This document shows positions 54,871 to 64,000 of a stretch of 64,000 nt of DNA, one piece after another. How positions within the stretch are numbered: the first letter of the stretch is position 1; each line of letters opens with the position of its first letter. The DNA comes from Fulvia fulva. Lineage: Eukaryota > Ascomycota > Dothideomycetes > Mycosphaerellales > Mycosphaerellaceae. The stretch lies in the NCBI RefSeq assembly GCF_020509005.1, contig NC_063023.1, positions 1,984,001 through 2,048,000 of the forward strand. The letters run 5' to 3'. Below the pieces are notes generated by a model. It was not told the DNA's origin and searched no databases. It was given only the letters and a program-made list of their open reading frames with translations. The translations under genes were made by a program, and so were the position numbers.

Positions 54871-55680
54871 ATGTCGAACTACAACGCGCGGCGTGCGCCC
54901 AACGTGTCGCAATACCTCGCCAACCTGAACCAGATCCCGAGCCAGCAAGAGATCTCGCCTACCGATCTCACTCTCGGTGACGACTTGGACTTCCTCGCCA
55001 ACGCTGAGTTCTTCGACTTCGACCAGAATGTACCGCAGCCGAACTTTGCTCAGTTCGGAGACGCGAACCAGCACTCGGCCGACGGTAAGAATGGTATGTA
55101 TATCGTCATCGATGTGATGCAATATCGATAAGGGTATACCTTCATACTAACATGTTACCCAGGCCCACAATTCCAGTTTGCCGAGTTCCAGACCTTCCCA
55201 GGCACCAATGTAAACTCTCCAACCACCAGCATGCCGAGCCCGACCGGCCTGCAAGGCGCATATCCACCACAGCCAAGCCGCTTCTCTCCCACCACGGGCG
55301 ACAAGCGCAAGGCATCTGTTGCCATGCAATCTGCTGCTGACCTCGAGGAGCAATCACGTATGGCCGCTGAGGAGGACAAGCGTCGACGAAACACCGCAGC
55401 CTCAGCACGTTTCCGTGTGAAGAAGAAGCAAAGGGAACAGGCACTGGAGAAGGCAGCCAAGGACATGTCCGACAAGGTCTCTGCCCTCGAAGGCAAGGTT
55501 CAACAGCTTGAGATGGAGAACAAGTGGTTGAAGGAGCTCATCACAGAGAAGAGTGACGTCAAGACTGTCGAGGCTGCGCTTGCGAAAAAGAGCGAGAAGG
55601 ATGCTGAGGACCGGATAGGTGGCAGCCGCACCGATGGTGTCGGCACAGTTCAGGGCACTGGTGCTGAGGTGGAGGCTTAG
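54871..55680 (+). CDS. cys-3: bZIP transcription factor of the CYS3/MetR (sulfur regulator) type, 243 aa
   Basis: Two exons, 54871-55084 and 55163-55680, with a 78-bp intron (GTAAGA to CCCAG; branch-like ACTAACA near 55146) in phase 1. The N-terminus is acidic and Asn/Phe-rich (DLTLGDDLDFLANAEFFDFD, about residues 35-54), typical of an activation region. The basic region at about residues 143-164 reads RRRNTAASARFRVKKKQREQ. The zipper has L166, M173, L180, L187 and L194. In the family this NTAASARFR basic region belongs to CYS3/MetR/Zip1 factors, nuclear activators of sulfur assimilation genes controlled by SCON/Met30 ubiquitination. The ATG at 54871 gives the full acidic region. Another bZIP of this subgroup is the main alternative. 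Confidence 0.82.
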
Positions 55681-56100
55681 TCGTCGCAAGTCGCGATGTC
55701 TGGTCTTGTACTTTGCCGCTTCGTGTTTCCGTACATGTCCCTCGGGATGAAAGTTATACATAGAGATTGGGTGCGACCTAATTAGGCTGGCTATCTGCTA
55801 TGGTCCTGATTCGATCGATCAGTGATACCAATTCGACGCTTTTGATATGCACATCTGAATGCAATGTCGTTCCAAGTGCTATGCCGCCTGCTGATGTCGT
55901 GCAGATGCTATCGGGCATTATCGATCTCATCTTGAGTCATCGAGTGAATCGCCGCAGAAGTGCGATATGACGGAAATCCATTGGCATGTCCTGGACACTT
56001 GGGGCATTGTGGAGGGGCGCGAGGTGTGGTCGCATGATGTCTGCGGAGCTTTCTGTCTTTGGCTGATGACGGACAGATCTTGGAAGGGTTATGGGAGCAG
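55681..56100. other. Intergenic: bZIP 3' end and upstream of the dioxygenase-like gene
   Basis: No conserved coding signal. The frame of the next gene extends upstream to a stop at 56035-56037, so its true start may lie in an unseen upstream exon or at a non-ATG codon here. Confidence 0.45.
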
Positions 56101-58502
56101 ATGCAACAGGAGCCGAGCGCGGAAGAGAAGCTTCTTCATGAGCTTGGTACGTTACTGAAGGGTATCAGGCATCGGCAGTGGCTTCGACCATGGTGGAGCG
56201 TGCGAGACATGCGTTGTACGACGCGCTCTACACTGCCACGTGGTCATCGAGTATGGCTAACACCTTTCTGCCTGTAGGTCAGACTCTACAATATGAGGGC
56301 CGAAAGGCGACGTTCACTTGCGGCGGGCACATACCAATCGTCATGAATCCGAACGTTGATGAGTCTGGCAATTTGACACCGAGGACTGGTGAGTCAGTTT
56401 CAGGCAGTACATGCAGTTGTGGCGGAGCTAGCAGTGTCTCGAGGCTGCTTGGTCTTTTCGTACACACAACGATACGTACAACGGCAGAGTCCTACGGACT
56501 GTGCTGAGAGAGACTATTAGCTCTGCTGCGACTGGATCAGCCTTTCCTTTGGAACGATGCACTAACTCTCTGTTCTTGCAGGCCAGAAAGTACAGGAGCA
56601 GACAATCATGACCAAGCCTGTCACTGTGCGTTGGGGCCCCGATGGTTCTGGTAGATCGATTGCTCTTCCCCTCGACGACAACGCTGGTGAGCGGCAAGCA
56701 CTTGAGGACCTCGTCGGCTCGTGTGTACCGGCCACCTTTGGCCGCAATCGGCAAGATGTATACGATGAGAATTATCGCCGCGCCGGGGCGATGGACACCA
56801 CTCGTTTTATGACCGACTTCTGCCCGTATGAGCACGGTATCATCGACATCATCACTCAGCTACTTTCGCCACCCATCACTGGCGATTTGAAGACGGTGGA
56901 GCCAGTGACAGCCCAAATGTCTAAAGAAGAGGAATACCGACGAAGCCGCAGGATCATTGGAGTGGTACAGCGCTTCAGCATGAGGCGAATGGGCATGTCG
57001 GAGTCTATGATACATGCTGAGGACGTACCGAATTGTATGGCGCAGCTGGGAGTACCCATCATGGCGAACGATCCTTTGAGCCTGCGACTCCAGAATATGC
57101 TAATTGAGAGTGCTATGCCAACATCAAATGCTACGCCGAGCCTCTTCCCGGACTTCCTGCCCGAGAGTCAGGTCACGGAAATCGCCCGCGAAAGGATGAT
57201 CGCAAAGATCAGAGCGGAACACGATCGAAGGGACACTGTAAGGAACGAGCAAAACACGCAGAAAAGTCTACGACAGCGCGGCATTAGAGCGGCGCTGTAC
57301 AAGCTGAACGTGTACTCTGGTACGTTTCTGGAGGGTAGCAGGGATCGAGCAGTGGCTTGGACTATGGTGAATCGCGCGAGACATGCGCTGCACGACGCGT
57401 TCCACGTGCACCATGGTCAGAGAATGCCACGTGGTCCTCGAATATCGCTAACGCCCTTCTGTCTGTAGGTCCTAGTGGCATGTTCAAGGCCCATGTGGAC
57501 ACTCCACGTAGCGATGACCAAATCGGCAGTCTTGTGGCCGCTCTCCCTGTGGATTCTGAGGGTGCGTACTCCTACACGACTGGTCCACCAATGTCAACGA
57601 CTCGCCATGCATTCAATGGGCAGCTTTCTACAGCGACTGCGAACACGAAGTACTGGAGTTGACTTCCGGACACCGCCTCACTCTCACATACAACCTTTTC
57701 GCGTCGGCTGGTACCGGGCTCCTGAATGATGCAGCTCTCAGCCTCAGCCCCGAGCGCCTTCCTCTGTATGGCCAGCTACGCTCAATGCTCGAGAACCCAT
57801 GCTTTTTTACAAACGGCGGCTATCTTGGCGTACATCTGGCTCACAGCTATCCTCACACTAACAATCAACTACGTCGCTTCGTTCCCAACATGCTCAAAGG
57901 AGTCGATATGGCGATCTACGAGGCGTTTATTGCCCTGAGACTGACCTGTGTTCTCACTCCAAACTCTTTGGACTCAGCCGCAGAATGCCTCAGAGAATTG
58001 GACATGCTGCACAAGTTATCGTCAACCCCTCGAATGGACAAGTCGGCCAGATCAGGCCTGCTTATTAGCCTTCTCAGAGGCGTAGAAATTGTCCCAGGGC
58101 ACGATGAGTTCGATAACGACACTGACGATGTCGGCACAGAAGACAATTTCGGTACCCAGGAGCACGATTCCGACAGCCTGGTCGAGCAGTATGATAATTA
58201 TGGCACAAGTCTGAATGAGAGAGGCATTGAGATTCGGGAGGGTAAACAAGCCTCGAGGAAGGTATTATGGCTCGGCACGCCGGTGCACCAGGAGCTTAGC
58301 AAGGTTTACATGGCTGTAAGTGTTCCTGTATCAATGCTGACCGCTCGAGGGGGGATGACTGACTACTCTCCAGTATGGCAATCAGGCGGAGATGAAGGTC
58401 AGGTACTCAAGCGTGGCACTCGTGGTCAAGATACCGTCTTGGGCAGAGAGGAGTGGAGCTGGTGGCACAGCTGCAGAGCCTATCGAGGTCGATGACGATT
58501 GA
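56101..58502 (+). CDS. Fungal 2-oxoglutarate/Fe(II) dioxygenase-like protein, five or six exons, possibly frameshifted
   Basis: Exons: 56101-56146, 56278-56388, 56582-57319, 57469-58315 and 58374-58502, all with GT-AG introns. Recognised by a fungal prolyl-hydroxylase-like pattern: VYDENYRRAGAMD and FCPYEHGIIDII in exon 3, RGIRAALYKLNVYSG at its end, then HVDTPR (iron-binding HxD), YSDCEHEV (distal His) and SGHRLTLTYN (Arg for 2-oxoglutarate). The C-terminus YMAYGNQA matches the family end. The region EG...DW near 57558-57578 is about 28 bp short relative to the family pattern as I know it, which shifts the frame. A 62-bp cryptic intron 57562-57623 (GTGCGT to GGCAG) would restore it and give 602 aa, but would remove DWSTNVNDSPCIQWA. 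So this is either a pseudogene or an altered enzyme. Start uncertain; substrate unknown. Confidence 0.72.
56147..56277 (+). other. Intron 1 of the dioxygenase-like gene, introner-like element copy a (131 bp)
   Basis: GTACGTTACTG to CTGCCTGTAG, with branch-like GGCTAAC near the 3' end. Across its whole length it resembles intron 3 of the same gene (roughly four in five bases), including GCGAGACATGCG and TGCCACGTGGTC. Confidence 0.75.
57320..57468 (+). other. Intron 3 of the dioxygenase-like gene, introner-like element copy b (149 bp)
   Basis: GTACGTTTCTG to CTGTCTGTAG. It aligns end to end with intron 1 apart from an extra stretch of about 18 bp (near 57410-57427) and a few small gaps. Similarity stops at the splice sites; the flanking exons are unrelated. 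Confidence 0.75.
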
Positions 58503-58763
58503 GACTGCATAGTAGGAGGGTGTGTTGCTTCGACAATATACACATTGTCCATCGTGCTCGGAGCACCCTACGTAGGTCATGATCGCTATGAATGTTCGAG
58601 CACGCCGGCCACGTCTTCTGTCAGAAGTCCTTGAAGGGTTTGCCGAAAACGGTCGTGCATGTGACGCGCTAATCCCTGCAGCAATTTTGCGTCCCTCATC
58701 TCACGCGCGTCAAATCAAAACCAACATCACATCATCACAGTGCAGCATATCACAACAATCAAA

Positions 58764-59747
58764 ATGTCGAACTCGGCGGAGGTCGCACCTCCAGCGCAGA
58801 TATACCAAGATGTCGCCAAAGCAGATGCCATCAACAATTACTGGAAGCTGGACACCGTCGACCCAGAGGAGGCTGTCAAACAGCTCACCTCACTTGACAA
58901 CACTCGCTTCATTTTTGAGCTCACACCAGAACGCGCGCAGTACCTTCACCAGCGCGTGCAGCGGGATATGGTGTTGTACGAGAGATGCACCGTTGAGGAG
59001 CTCAGAAAGTTCTGTGCGGACAGACGCATTATGTCTTGCGGTATTGGCAAAGAGACTGCTGAGGTCCTCATCCAGGTCAGTATTGGAATGGGATAATCTC
59101 ATCAGCTATGGACCGCCACTGACGCAGCCTAGACTCTCGAGCACGCAGACGAATTCGCCACCTTCCCGAAATTCCCCAACCTCCCCGCCGAGCTCCGCGA
59201 GCATGTCTATCATCACTACATGGTAGACCTCAAGAGTGCTCAGACTTTTCCTTCTCAGCCGCCACTCCTCAGAGCCTCAAGTCAAGTCCGCCATGAGGCT
59301 TACGCGCTCTTCTATCGAGACCGCGTCTTCTCCATCTCACTCCCGATTGGCCATAACATGACAGATCTCGAACGAGCTGAAGCCCAAAAGCGCTACACCA
59401 GCTATCAGCGTGTCCTCGGCGTCAGGAGCTTGGCGGAGTTCCTGAGCAACATCGAGAAGCTGTACGTGTGCGGAGAGATGCAGTATCGCGGCAGCACTTC
59501 TTCGTGGGCATTCGAGCTGGGTCAGGGGAACAATGAAGGGGTGTGCTTCCTGGGCAGTCTATACTTCAAGGGTGACCAGTCGGTCGCCGTGTTCTTGAAA
59601 GAGTTGATCGAGGGTAGAGTGAAGTGTTTGAAAGCCAGGTTTGCTGCTAGGGAGGAGGGTCTCCTGCAGCCTGGAGATTATGGAGAGCTGTTGCAGGTGT
59701 TTGGAAGGTCGGCTGTGGGGTTCAAGGAGAGGAGAATGAGGGCATGA
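58764..59747 (+). CDS. SAP-like plus LPAELR (2EXR/F-box-like) protein, 307-308 aa
   Basis: Two exons, 58764-59075 and 59133-59747, with a 57-bp intron (GTCAGT to CCTAG, phase 0). Start ATG 58764 has A at -3. Residues about 74-110 form a SAP-like segment (VEELRKFCADRRI, then LIQTLEHAD). It is followed by TFPKFPNLPAELREHVYHHY and PPLLRASSQVRHEAYALFY, the signature of a large fungal family of unknown function related to 2EXR/F-box-like proteins. There is no signal peptide. Function is unknown; protein interaction is a guess. The neighbouring minus-strand genes carry the same LPxELR core. Confidence 0.8.
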
Positions 59748-60074
59748 CGTGTGGGCGAGAAATGCTGAGTTAGCAAGAAGTATTGGCGTTGCTTGTGTTC
59801 GAACTGAGAGCGAGGGTGATCAAGCGAAGGTGCGTCAGATGAGGGACATACTGATGTTGGGAGTTCTGGAGTTGAAGAAGATGTTCTTTGTACAGTCTAG
59901 TAGGCGTGGTAGAGTTCGTAGGCTGTTCCTCAATGACCGTGCCCGAGTGATTCCAGCATCAGCTTCCAATCATGGAAGTACTGTTTGCACAGCTCATGCC
60001 CTCCATAGCATCGACTCTGACCAACAGCAGCTCTCCAACACCGGCTATGGCATGTAGGAAATACTCGCATTCCC
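59748..60074. other. Convergent intergenic region
   Basis: 3' flanks of two convergent genes. An open frame at 59749-60057 lacks an ATG start and any domain, so it is treated as untranslated sequence. Confidence 0.5.
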
Positions 60075-60539
60075 CTACCAAGAATCCTCAGCCCTCACCT
60101 TCCTCACTCGGGCGATCTCCTGGCCAAGAGCTTCCGAGTTCCGCAAGCGAGCGACATTCAGCTCCCTAATGCGACGCGAAGAATTAGAAACCCCCCAAAG
60201 AAAATGCGTAGGGCCCGAGCGTTCGAGGTACTCGATATCGCCAGTGATCTGCTCGTTCCGCTCCTGCTCCGTCTCGATCAAACGCCCTTCGTACGCATCG
60301 AGTGCCTCCTGGCGGACGAGTCTGCAAGTGTGAAGTAGAGCAGCCTGTATGTCTGAGTACGGAGTGACTCGAGTGGTGTCGAGCTCGAAGATGGCGAAGT
60401 AGTGCTCGTAGATGATGAGGCGCAGTTCTGCTGGTAGCTCGAGGAGGCGACATCTGGTGGCGGTTTTGGTCGCGTGGTTCTTCTCGTTGTCTTGTAGAGG
60501 GGCGGCGGCCATGTGGATGGCGCGGCCTGTGGTAGACAT
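60075..60539 (-). CDS. LPxELRxxIY family protein, paralogue 1 (154 aa)
   Basis: Single exon. ELPAELRLIIYEHYF (residues 33-47) is followed by AALLHTCRLVRQEALDAYEGR, the paired motif that defines this local family. The C-terminal half is charged and probably helical. No SAP-like N-terminus, so it is shorter than the gene at 58764. Function unknown. It is the last of four tandem minus-strand genes of this type. Confidence 0.7.
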   Translation of the reverse strand: MSTTGRAIHMAAAPLQDNEKNHATKTATRCRLLELPAELRLIIYEHYFAIFELDTTRVTPYSDIQAALLHTCRLVRQEALDAYEGRLIETEQERNEQITGDIEYLERSGPTHFLWGVSNSSRRIRELNVARLRNSEALGQEIARVRKVRAEDSW

Positions 60540-60885
60540 GCTGTGGTATCGTGTGGACCTTTCGCGGTGATGTTGTGTTCATTTGAAGGAGAGATGAGAG
60601 ATTCTGACAAGAGTGCTTTATGAAAAGGCGAGAAGCTCTCACTGAACATGCCTCACGTGGGGTGGGGACCAAGGTCGCGTCCATTTTGACCCTCGCGATT
60701 CAGATCACGTCTTCTTTTGTACGGGCTAGACCTTCAGAGAAGTTTGTCTTGCTCGCGCAGGAGGTAAGACATGAAGCAATCTAGTATACCTCCTTCTGAC
60801 ATGACTCCTAAATGTGTCGACACCTGATACCGCTTGCCTCGATGGCCACCTGGATACATCCTCGAGTCGTTCACACTCGCAGATC
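60540..60885. other. Intergenic between paralogues 1 and 2
   Basis: Probable promoter of paralogue 1 and 3' end of paralogue 2. No motif assigned. Overlapping frames 60184-60684 and 60278-60649 (minus) are shadows of paralogue 1. Confidence 0.45.
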
Positions 60886-61385
60886 CTACCTTCTCTGTCT
60901 TGCCTTCTCGATCTTCCTCATCTCGACCTGGTAGTCCCTCGGCATGGCCTTGCTGACTGGGACGTTTAGCATCCAGTCCGCCTCCCAGCTACGAAGATGA
61001 CTCGGTGGATATTCTTTGCAGGGAGGCACAAGTTTTTGGAGCGCTCTGTAACCCTCGTAATTCTCGATGTGACGCCTGCCCTCATAGCCCTCGAGCCATC
61101 CGCCATATGCGTCCAAGGCTTCTTCGCGTATCAGCCTACAAACGTGCAGCAGGGCGGGCTGTAGATTCGGATTGCTGAGAATGAGGTGTCAGCCTTCCTC
61201 TATGTCGAGTGCGTACTTGATAGCTCGACATACCTTTCGATGATAGCGTGGTTGATCTTGAAGTCGGAGAAGTAGAAATCATATATGATGAGTCGGAGCT
61301 CTGGTGGTATATTGGGGAGGTAGCACTTCGTGTTGGTGCTGTTCATGGATTCGCATTCCCTGATTTGGTGGTGATCACTGGCCAT
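60886..61385 (-). CDS. LPxELRxxIY family protein, paralogue 2 (146 aa, one intron)
   Basis: Exons 61385-61234 and 61174-60886 on the minus strand, with a 59-bp intron (GTATGT to TCTCAG). Splicing joins IPPELRLIIYDFYF, then NHAIIE, to SNPNLQPALLHVCRLIREEALDAYG, reproducing the family motif pair. An internal Met 13 residues in could be the start. The C-terminus is basic. Function unknown. Confidence 0.72.
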
Positions 61386-61549
61386 ATCGCATTTGTTCGA
61401 GACGTAGATTCGAGGAACGGCGATGTAGTAGCTACCTATAAGCTAGTAGAGGTGAGGCGTCAGATCATGCGCCCACCTAACCTCATCTCCTGCACAAGCA
61501 TATGCACACGTGAACCCAACTTCTGCACTCACTCGAGCGAGACTCTACC

Positions 61550-62047
61550 TCATTTCGGAATCACCACACCTTTCATGTAGCTTACACTAGCCTTCCTCCG
61601 CGGCTGCTTGAACCAGCTCCCGAACTGCAGCCTATGCACCTTCGCATGCTCGAACTCGAGATCTGTACTGATATTGAACCGCTCGAGCTCTAGCTTCATG
61701 TGCGCCAACTGCAATGACAATCTCTCAGCCAAGCCTATCGACGGGCTGTCGAGACGGCGCTGCAGTGACGTGTTTGCTTGCTGTTGATTCGTGCGTTCTT
61801 CATCTTTGACCGCCATGATGCGTGCTTCGTATGGCTTCAAAGCCTCCTGGTGGATGATCTTGCATGTGTAGAGAATGCCGGGCTGGGGCTTGGAGCTGTC
61901 GAAGTGGAATGTTGAGAAGCATATCTCGTAGATGAGGAGGCGAAGTTCTGGTGGTATGGTGGTGAGGTTGTGCTTGGATTTTGTGGCGGCTTCATTTCTC
62001 GTGCTGTCGATGCTGCTGATCGGGTTGGGTGACTTTTCGTTTTCCAT
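61550..62047 (-). CDS. LPxELRxxIY family protein, paralogue 3 (165 aa)
   Basis: Single exon. IPPELRLLIYEICFSTF is followed by ILYTCKIIHQEALKPYEAR. A Gln/Leu-rich, probably coiled-coil middle (about residues 85-130) and a basic C-terminus follow. Function unknown. Confidence 0.72.
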   Translation of the reverse strand: MENEKSPNPISSIDSTRNEAATKSKHNLTTIPPELRLLIYEICFSTFHFDSSKPQPGILYTCKIIHQEALKPYEARIMAVKDEERTNQQQANTSLQRRLDSPSIGLAERLSLQLAHMKLELERFNISTDLEFEHAKVHRLQFGSWFKQPRRKASVSYMKGVVIPK

Positions 62048-62497
62048 ACTGTGCGGCTGTGCTCTCGGTCTGTTTGTTTTGTGTTAGTGTCGCAGCTGCA
62101 GAAGTTAAGAGAAGGAGCGGAGCTGAGGGGCGTGCTTGCCGCACAGACCCATCGCTTCTGACATTACATACATCACCGATCGCTGGACGATATCAAGGGC
62201 TGGTGACACAGTACGTTGCCGGCTTGGGTCTCGACTTTATTTCTTGAAATGCTGTTGAACGGGCATAGCCGCGAAAAACACGGCGCGCTACAAGCTCGAC
62301 TGCATCAGTACGGCCTTGCTAATTAGCTGCACGCCAGCGTGTTTAAGCAATGGCCTTTGCTTCGTTAATCAGTCGAAGCGCCGGCGGCAACCAACTGTGT
62401 CACCCGGCCTCGTACCTTGATCCTCAGACGGCCCCATCAATACTTGCCACTGATCAATGCAGCCTGGTTCTCATACACCCCAATCGATCCTCAAACA
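62048..62497. other. Intergenic between paralogues 3 and 4
   Basis: 450 bp, presumably the promoter of paralogue 3. Short plus-strand frames here (62029-62247, 62350-62547) show no domain. Confidence 0.45.
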
Positions 62498-63151
62498 CTA
62501 CTCCCCAATGCTCCAACCCATCTTCGCCTCATGCTTTCGCCCAGTAGTCTCCAACCACTCCGCCAACTCTGGGTCCACCTTTCCATCCTGCACCATCTGG
62601 ATCCTAGCCAGCTCAACCATGTGAGCACGATTGGCCTTCATGGACGCCGTCATCTGCTTGACCACCCTATACGAGTAGGAAACGTGCTCCTCCTTGCTAG
62701 CAAAGATCTCACCGCGCGCATCGTAATCTGCATCTGCTCTCTGTCGCTCAATTTCCCGGGTCTCGCGAACCACGCCCTTGCTCTCCCTGATGCGCGCCTC
62801 GTATAGAGATAGCGCCTCTTCACGCATGAGCTTGCAGACGTTGAGAAGGGGTGGCTGCAAACTGGTGTAGATGTCGATAGTGCTGTAGTCGAGTTTGAAG
62901 GTGGCGAAGTGGTACTCGTAGATCATGAGACGCCCCTCGGGTGGTATCTTGTCGAGGAAGTAGCATATCTTAGCGGGAGTTGAGGCGGGTCGACGTGAGG
63001 TTCCAGGGCTATTCATCGCCGTGTCGAGTCCGGTCATGTTTGCTGGCGTAGCATGCGAGCCTGCGTGCTTGGAGAAGTTCTGGGTCGGCTGTTGCGGGGC
63101 GAGGGAAGTTTCATGAGCGGCAAGAAGCTCGCGTGCGTATATCAATGTCAC
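62498..63151 (-). CDS. LPxELRxxIY family protein, paralogue 4 (217 aa)
   Basis: Single exon. KIPPEGRLMIYEYHFATF has Gly in place of the Leu of ELR. It is followed by PPLLNVCKLMREEALSLYEAR. A long charged helical region and EWLETTGRKHEAKMGW make up the C-terminus. Met 39 is an alternative start that would match its shorter neighbours. Function unknown. Confidence 0.72.
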   Translation of the reverse strand: MTLIYARELLAAHETSLAPQQPTQNFSKHAGSHATPANMTGLDTAMNSPGTSRRPASTPAKICYFLDKIPPEGRLMIYEYHFATFKLDYSTIDIYTSLQPPLLNVCKLMREEALSLYEARIRESKGVVRETREIERQRADADYDARGEIFASKEEHVSYSYRVVKQMTASMKANRAHMVELARIQMVQDGKVDPELAEWLETTGRKHEAKMGWSIGE

Positions 63152-63381
63152 ATGCTCACTGACGAATTTGAGCTTCGTGTCCGTGTCGGGTGACTGGTGA
63201 ACGGCCCATTTGTCTGCCTAACATGTCGAGGAGAAGCAAGACCCAGCCCTCAAACACTGTTCGTCGAGCTCATCGATGATCCAGACCTCCTAATCTGCGG
63301 CTTACAGCAATCGCAGGCAACGTTATAGCTCCTGACCTATCTCACATCAGCTCACAATCCTTCAAGCCGTCCCGCTGTCAG
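63152..63381. other. Intergenic upstream of paralogue 4
   Basis: No feature recognised. Confidence 0.4.
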
Positions 63382-63678
63382 TTAACCCACATGATCATTG
63401 AACTCAGGACTTCGCTTCAGCAAGTTTGCATGTTCCTTAGCAAGTCGAGTAGACCAGCACACAGTACCAGTGACAGGATGTTGCTTCTCCTCGACGTCTT
63501 GGACCAGGTTTCGCAAATTTTGCTGGACAGCTTGGCGTTGTTCGTGGGAGAGGTTCTGTTTTGGATAGATGTCGTACTGTGCTTCTTCTCCTCTTGATGC
63601 ACAGGACATGTTACAGTTGGCAGTATGCGTGACTGGTGTCACGGGGGTGTAGTCACTGTGACTGTGGTGGAAGTGCAT
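63382..63678 (-). CDS. Small hypothetical ORF (98 aa), doubtful
   Basis: Open frame with His-rich start (MHFHHSHSDY) and a plausible helical middle (EQRQAVQQNLRNLVQDVEEK). No family recognised. A 68-codon frame overlaps on the opposite strand. It could be an exon of a gene continuing outside the window. Confidence 0.35.
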   Translation of the reverse strand: MHFHHSHSDYTPVTPVTHTANCNMSCASRGEEAQYDIYPKQNLSHEQRQAVQQNLRNLVQDVEEKQHPVTGTVCWSTRLAKEHANLLKRSPEFNDHVG

Positions 63679-64000
63679 GGTGGGCGTGTCGACGATATCT
63701 TGTTGTTGAGTTCAAGGTGATGACCGGCTTGCGAAGTGGAAGCCGGGGTAGACGACCTAACTATAAGGCCTGCAATTGCCCGTTAGGCATCGCTTTCACC
63801 GCTCAGCTTAGATCAGTGGAGCTGACGAGGCTCAATGTATCCATCGTACGAAAGTGTTTGTGGCTTACCAAATGAGACCCCTGTAAAGTGCGAATGTGGC
63901 TCATGCCGGTCTGTCGTATAGCTGCCCTATGGTGGCCATGCCGCTTAGCCGTATGGGTGCATCGTGGCCTGGATCGTCTCAGGTGAGCCACGACTGGTTT
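63679..64000. other. Unannotated window end
   Basis: No convincing gene. Frames at 63636-63875 plus and 63803-63991 minus lack any recognisable domain. Confidence 0.4.

Noticed and set aside
59749..60057. 102-codon ORF after the SAP-like gene
   Set aside because: Starts at GTG directly after the stop of the preceding gene, without domain; most likely 3' untranslated sequence.

Overview
The window comes from a filamentous ascomycete genome. About 53 kb of mutated, nested retrotransposons abut about 11 kb of ordinary genes with short GT-AG introns. The pairing of SAP-like with LPxELRxxIY-type proteins, a CYS3/MetR-type bZIP gene and two near-copy introns suggest a dothideomycete, perhaps Capnodiales; that placement is inference. 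The old elements have lost nearly all CpA and TpG dinucleotides but kept CpG, which is the repeat-induced point mutation (RIP) pattern. Its visible result is hundreds of in-frame TAG/TAA codons.

Layout. 1-5986: 3' part of a chromodomain-bearing Ty3/Gypsy element (Gypsy-A copy 1). 5987-6741: integrase relic of another Gypsy. 6742-11608: Tad-like LINE (LINE-A copy 1). 11609-14488: relics of Copia-1, another Gypsy and Copia-2. 14489-51929: Gypsy-A copy 2, split by a series of insertions. In order these are Copia-1 (15128-21937, intact), Gypsy-A copy 3 (23842-36005, minus, itself split by LINE-B at 28358-33306), a chimeric LINE-A copy 2 (36014-41591, minus) and Copia-2 (43689-49226, intact). Target-site duplications (TSDs) support each of these insertions: AGATT, GGTAT, a 10-bp GTATTATATA, a 12-bp AATAGGTATATA and TCTAT. 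51930-53161: unidentified RIP-mutated DNA.

Chronology. Gypsy-A copies 2 and 3 and LINE-B are old and mutated. Copia-1, Copia-2 and LINE-A copy 2 sit in them as sharply bounded blocks without RIP. Each Copia element has identical LTRs and an open gag-pol, so both arrived recently.

Genes. A CYS3/MetR-like bZIP sulfur regulator (54871-55680). A fungal 2-oxoglutarate/Fe(II) dioxygenase-like gene (56101-58502) with two mutually similar introns resembling introner-like elements, and an apparent frameshift that a cryptic intron could bypass. A SAP-like plus LPAELR protein (58764-59747). Then, on the minus strand, four tandem paralogues of an LPxELRxxIY family (60075-63151) and one doubtful small ORF. 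No rRNA, true tRNA or CRISPR was seen.

Most notable: the chimeric LINE-A with a 1.08-kb foreign 5' segment carrying 23-nt periodic repeats; two LINE-A copies sharing all nine premature stops; a 679-bp identical patch between two otherwise diverged Gypsy copies; a SINE-like Pol III-type segment inside Copia-1; and the introner-like pair.
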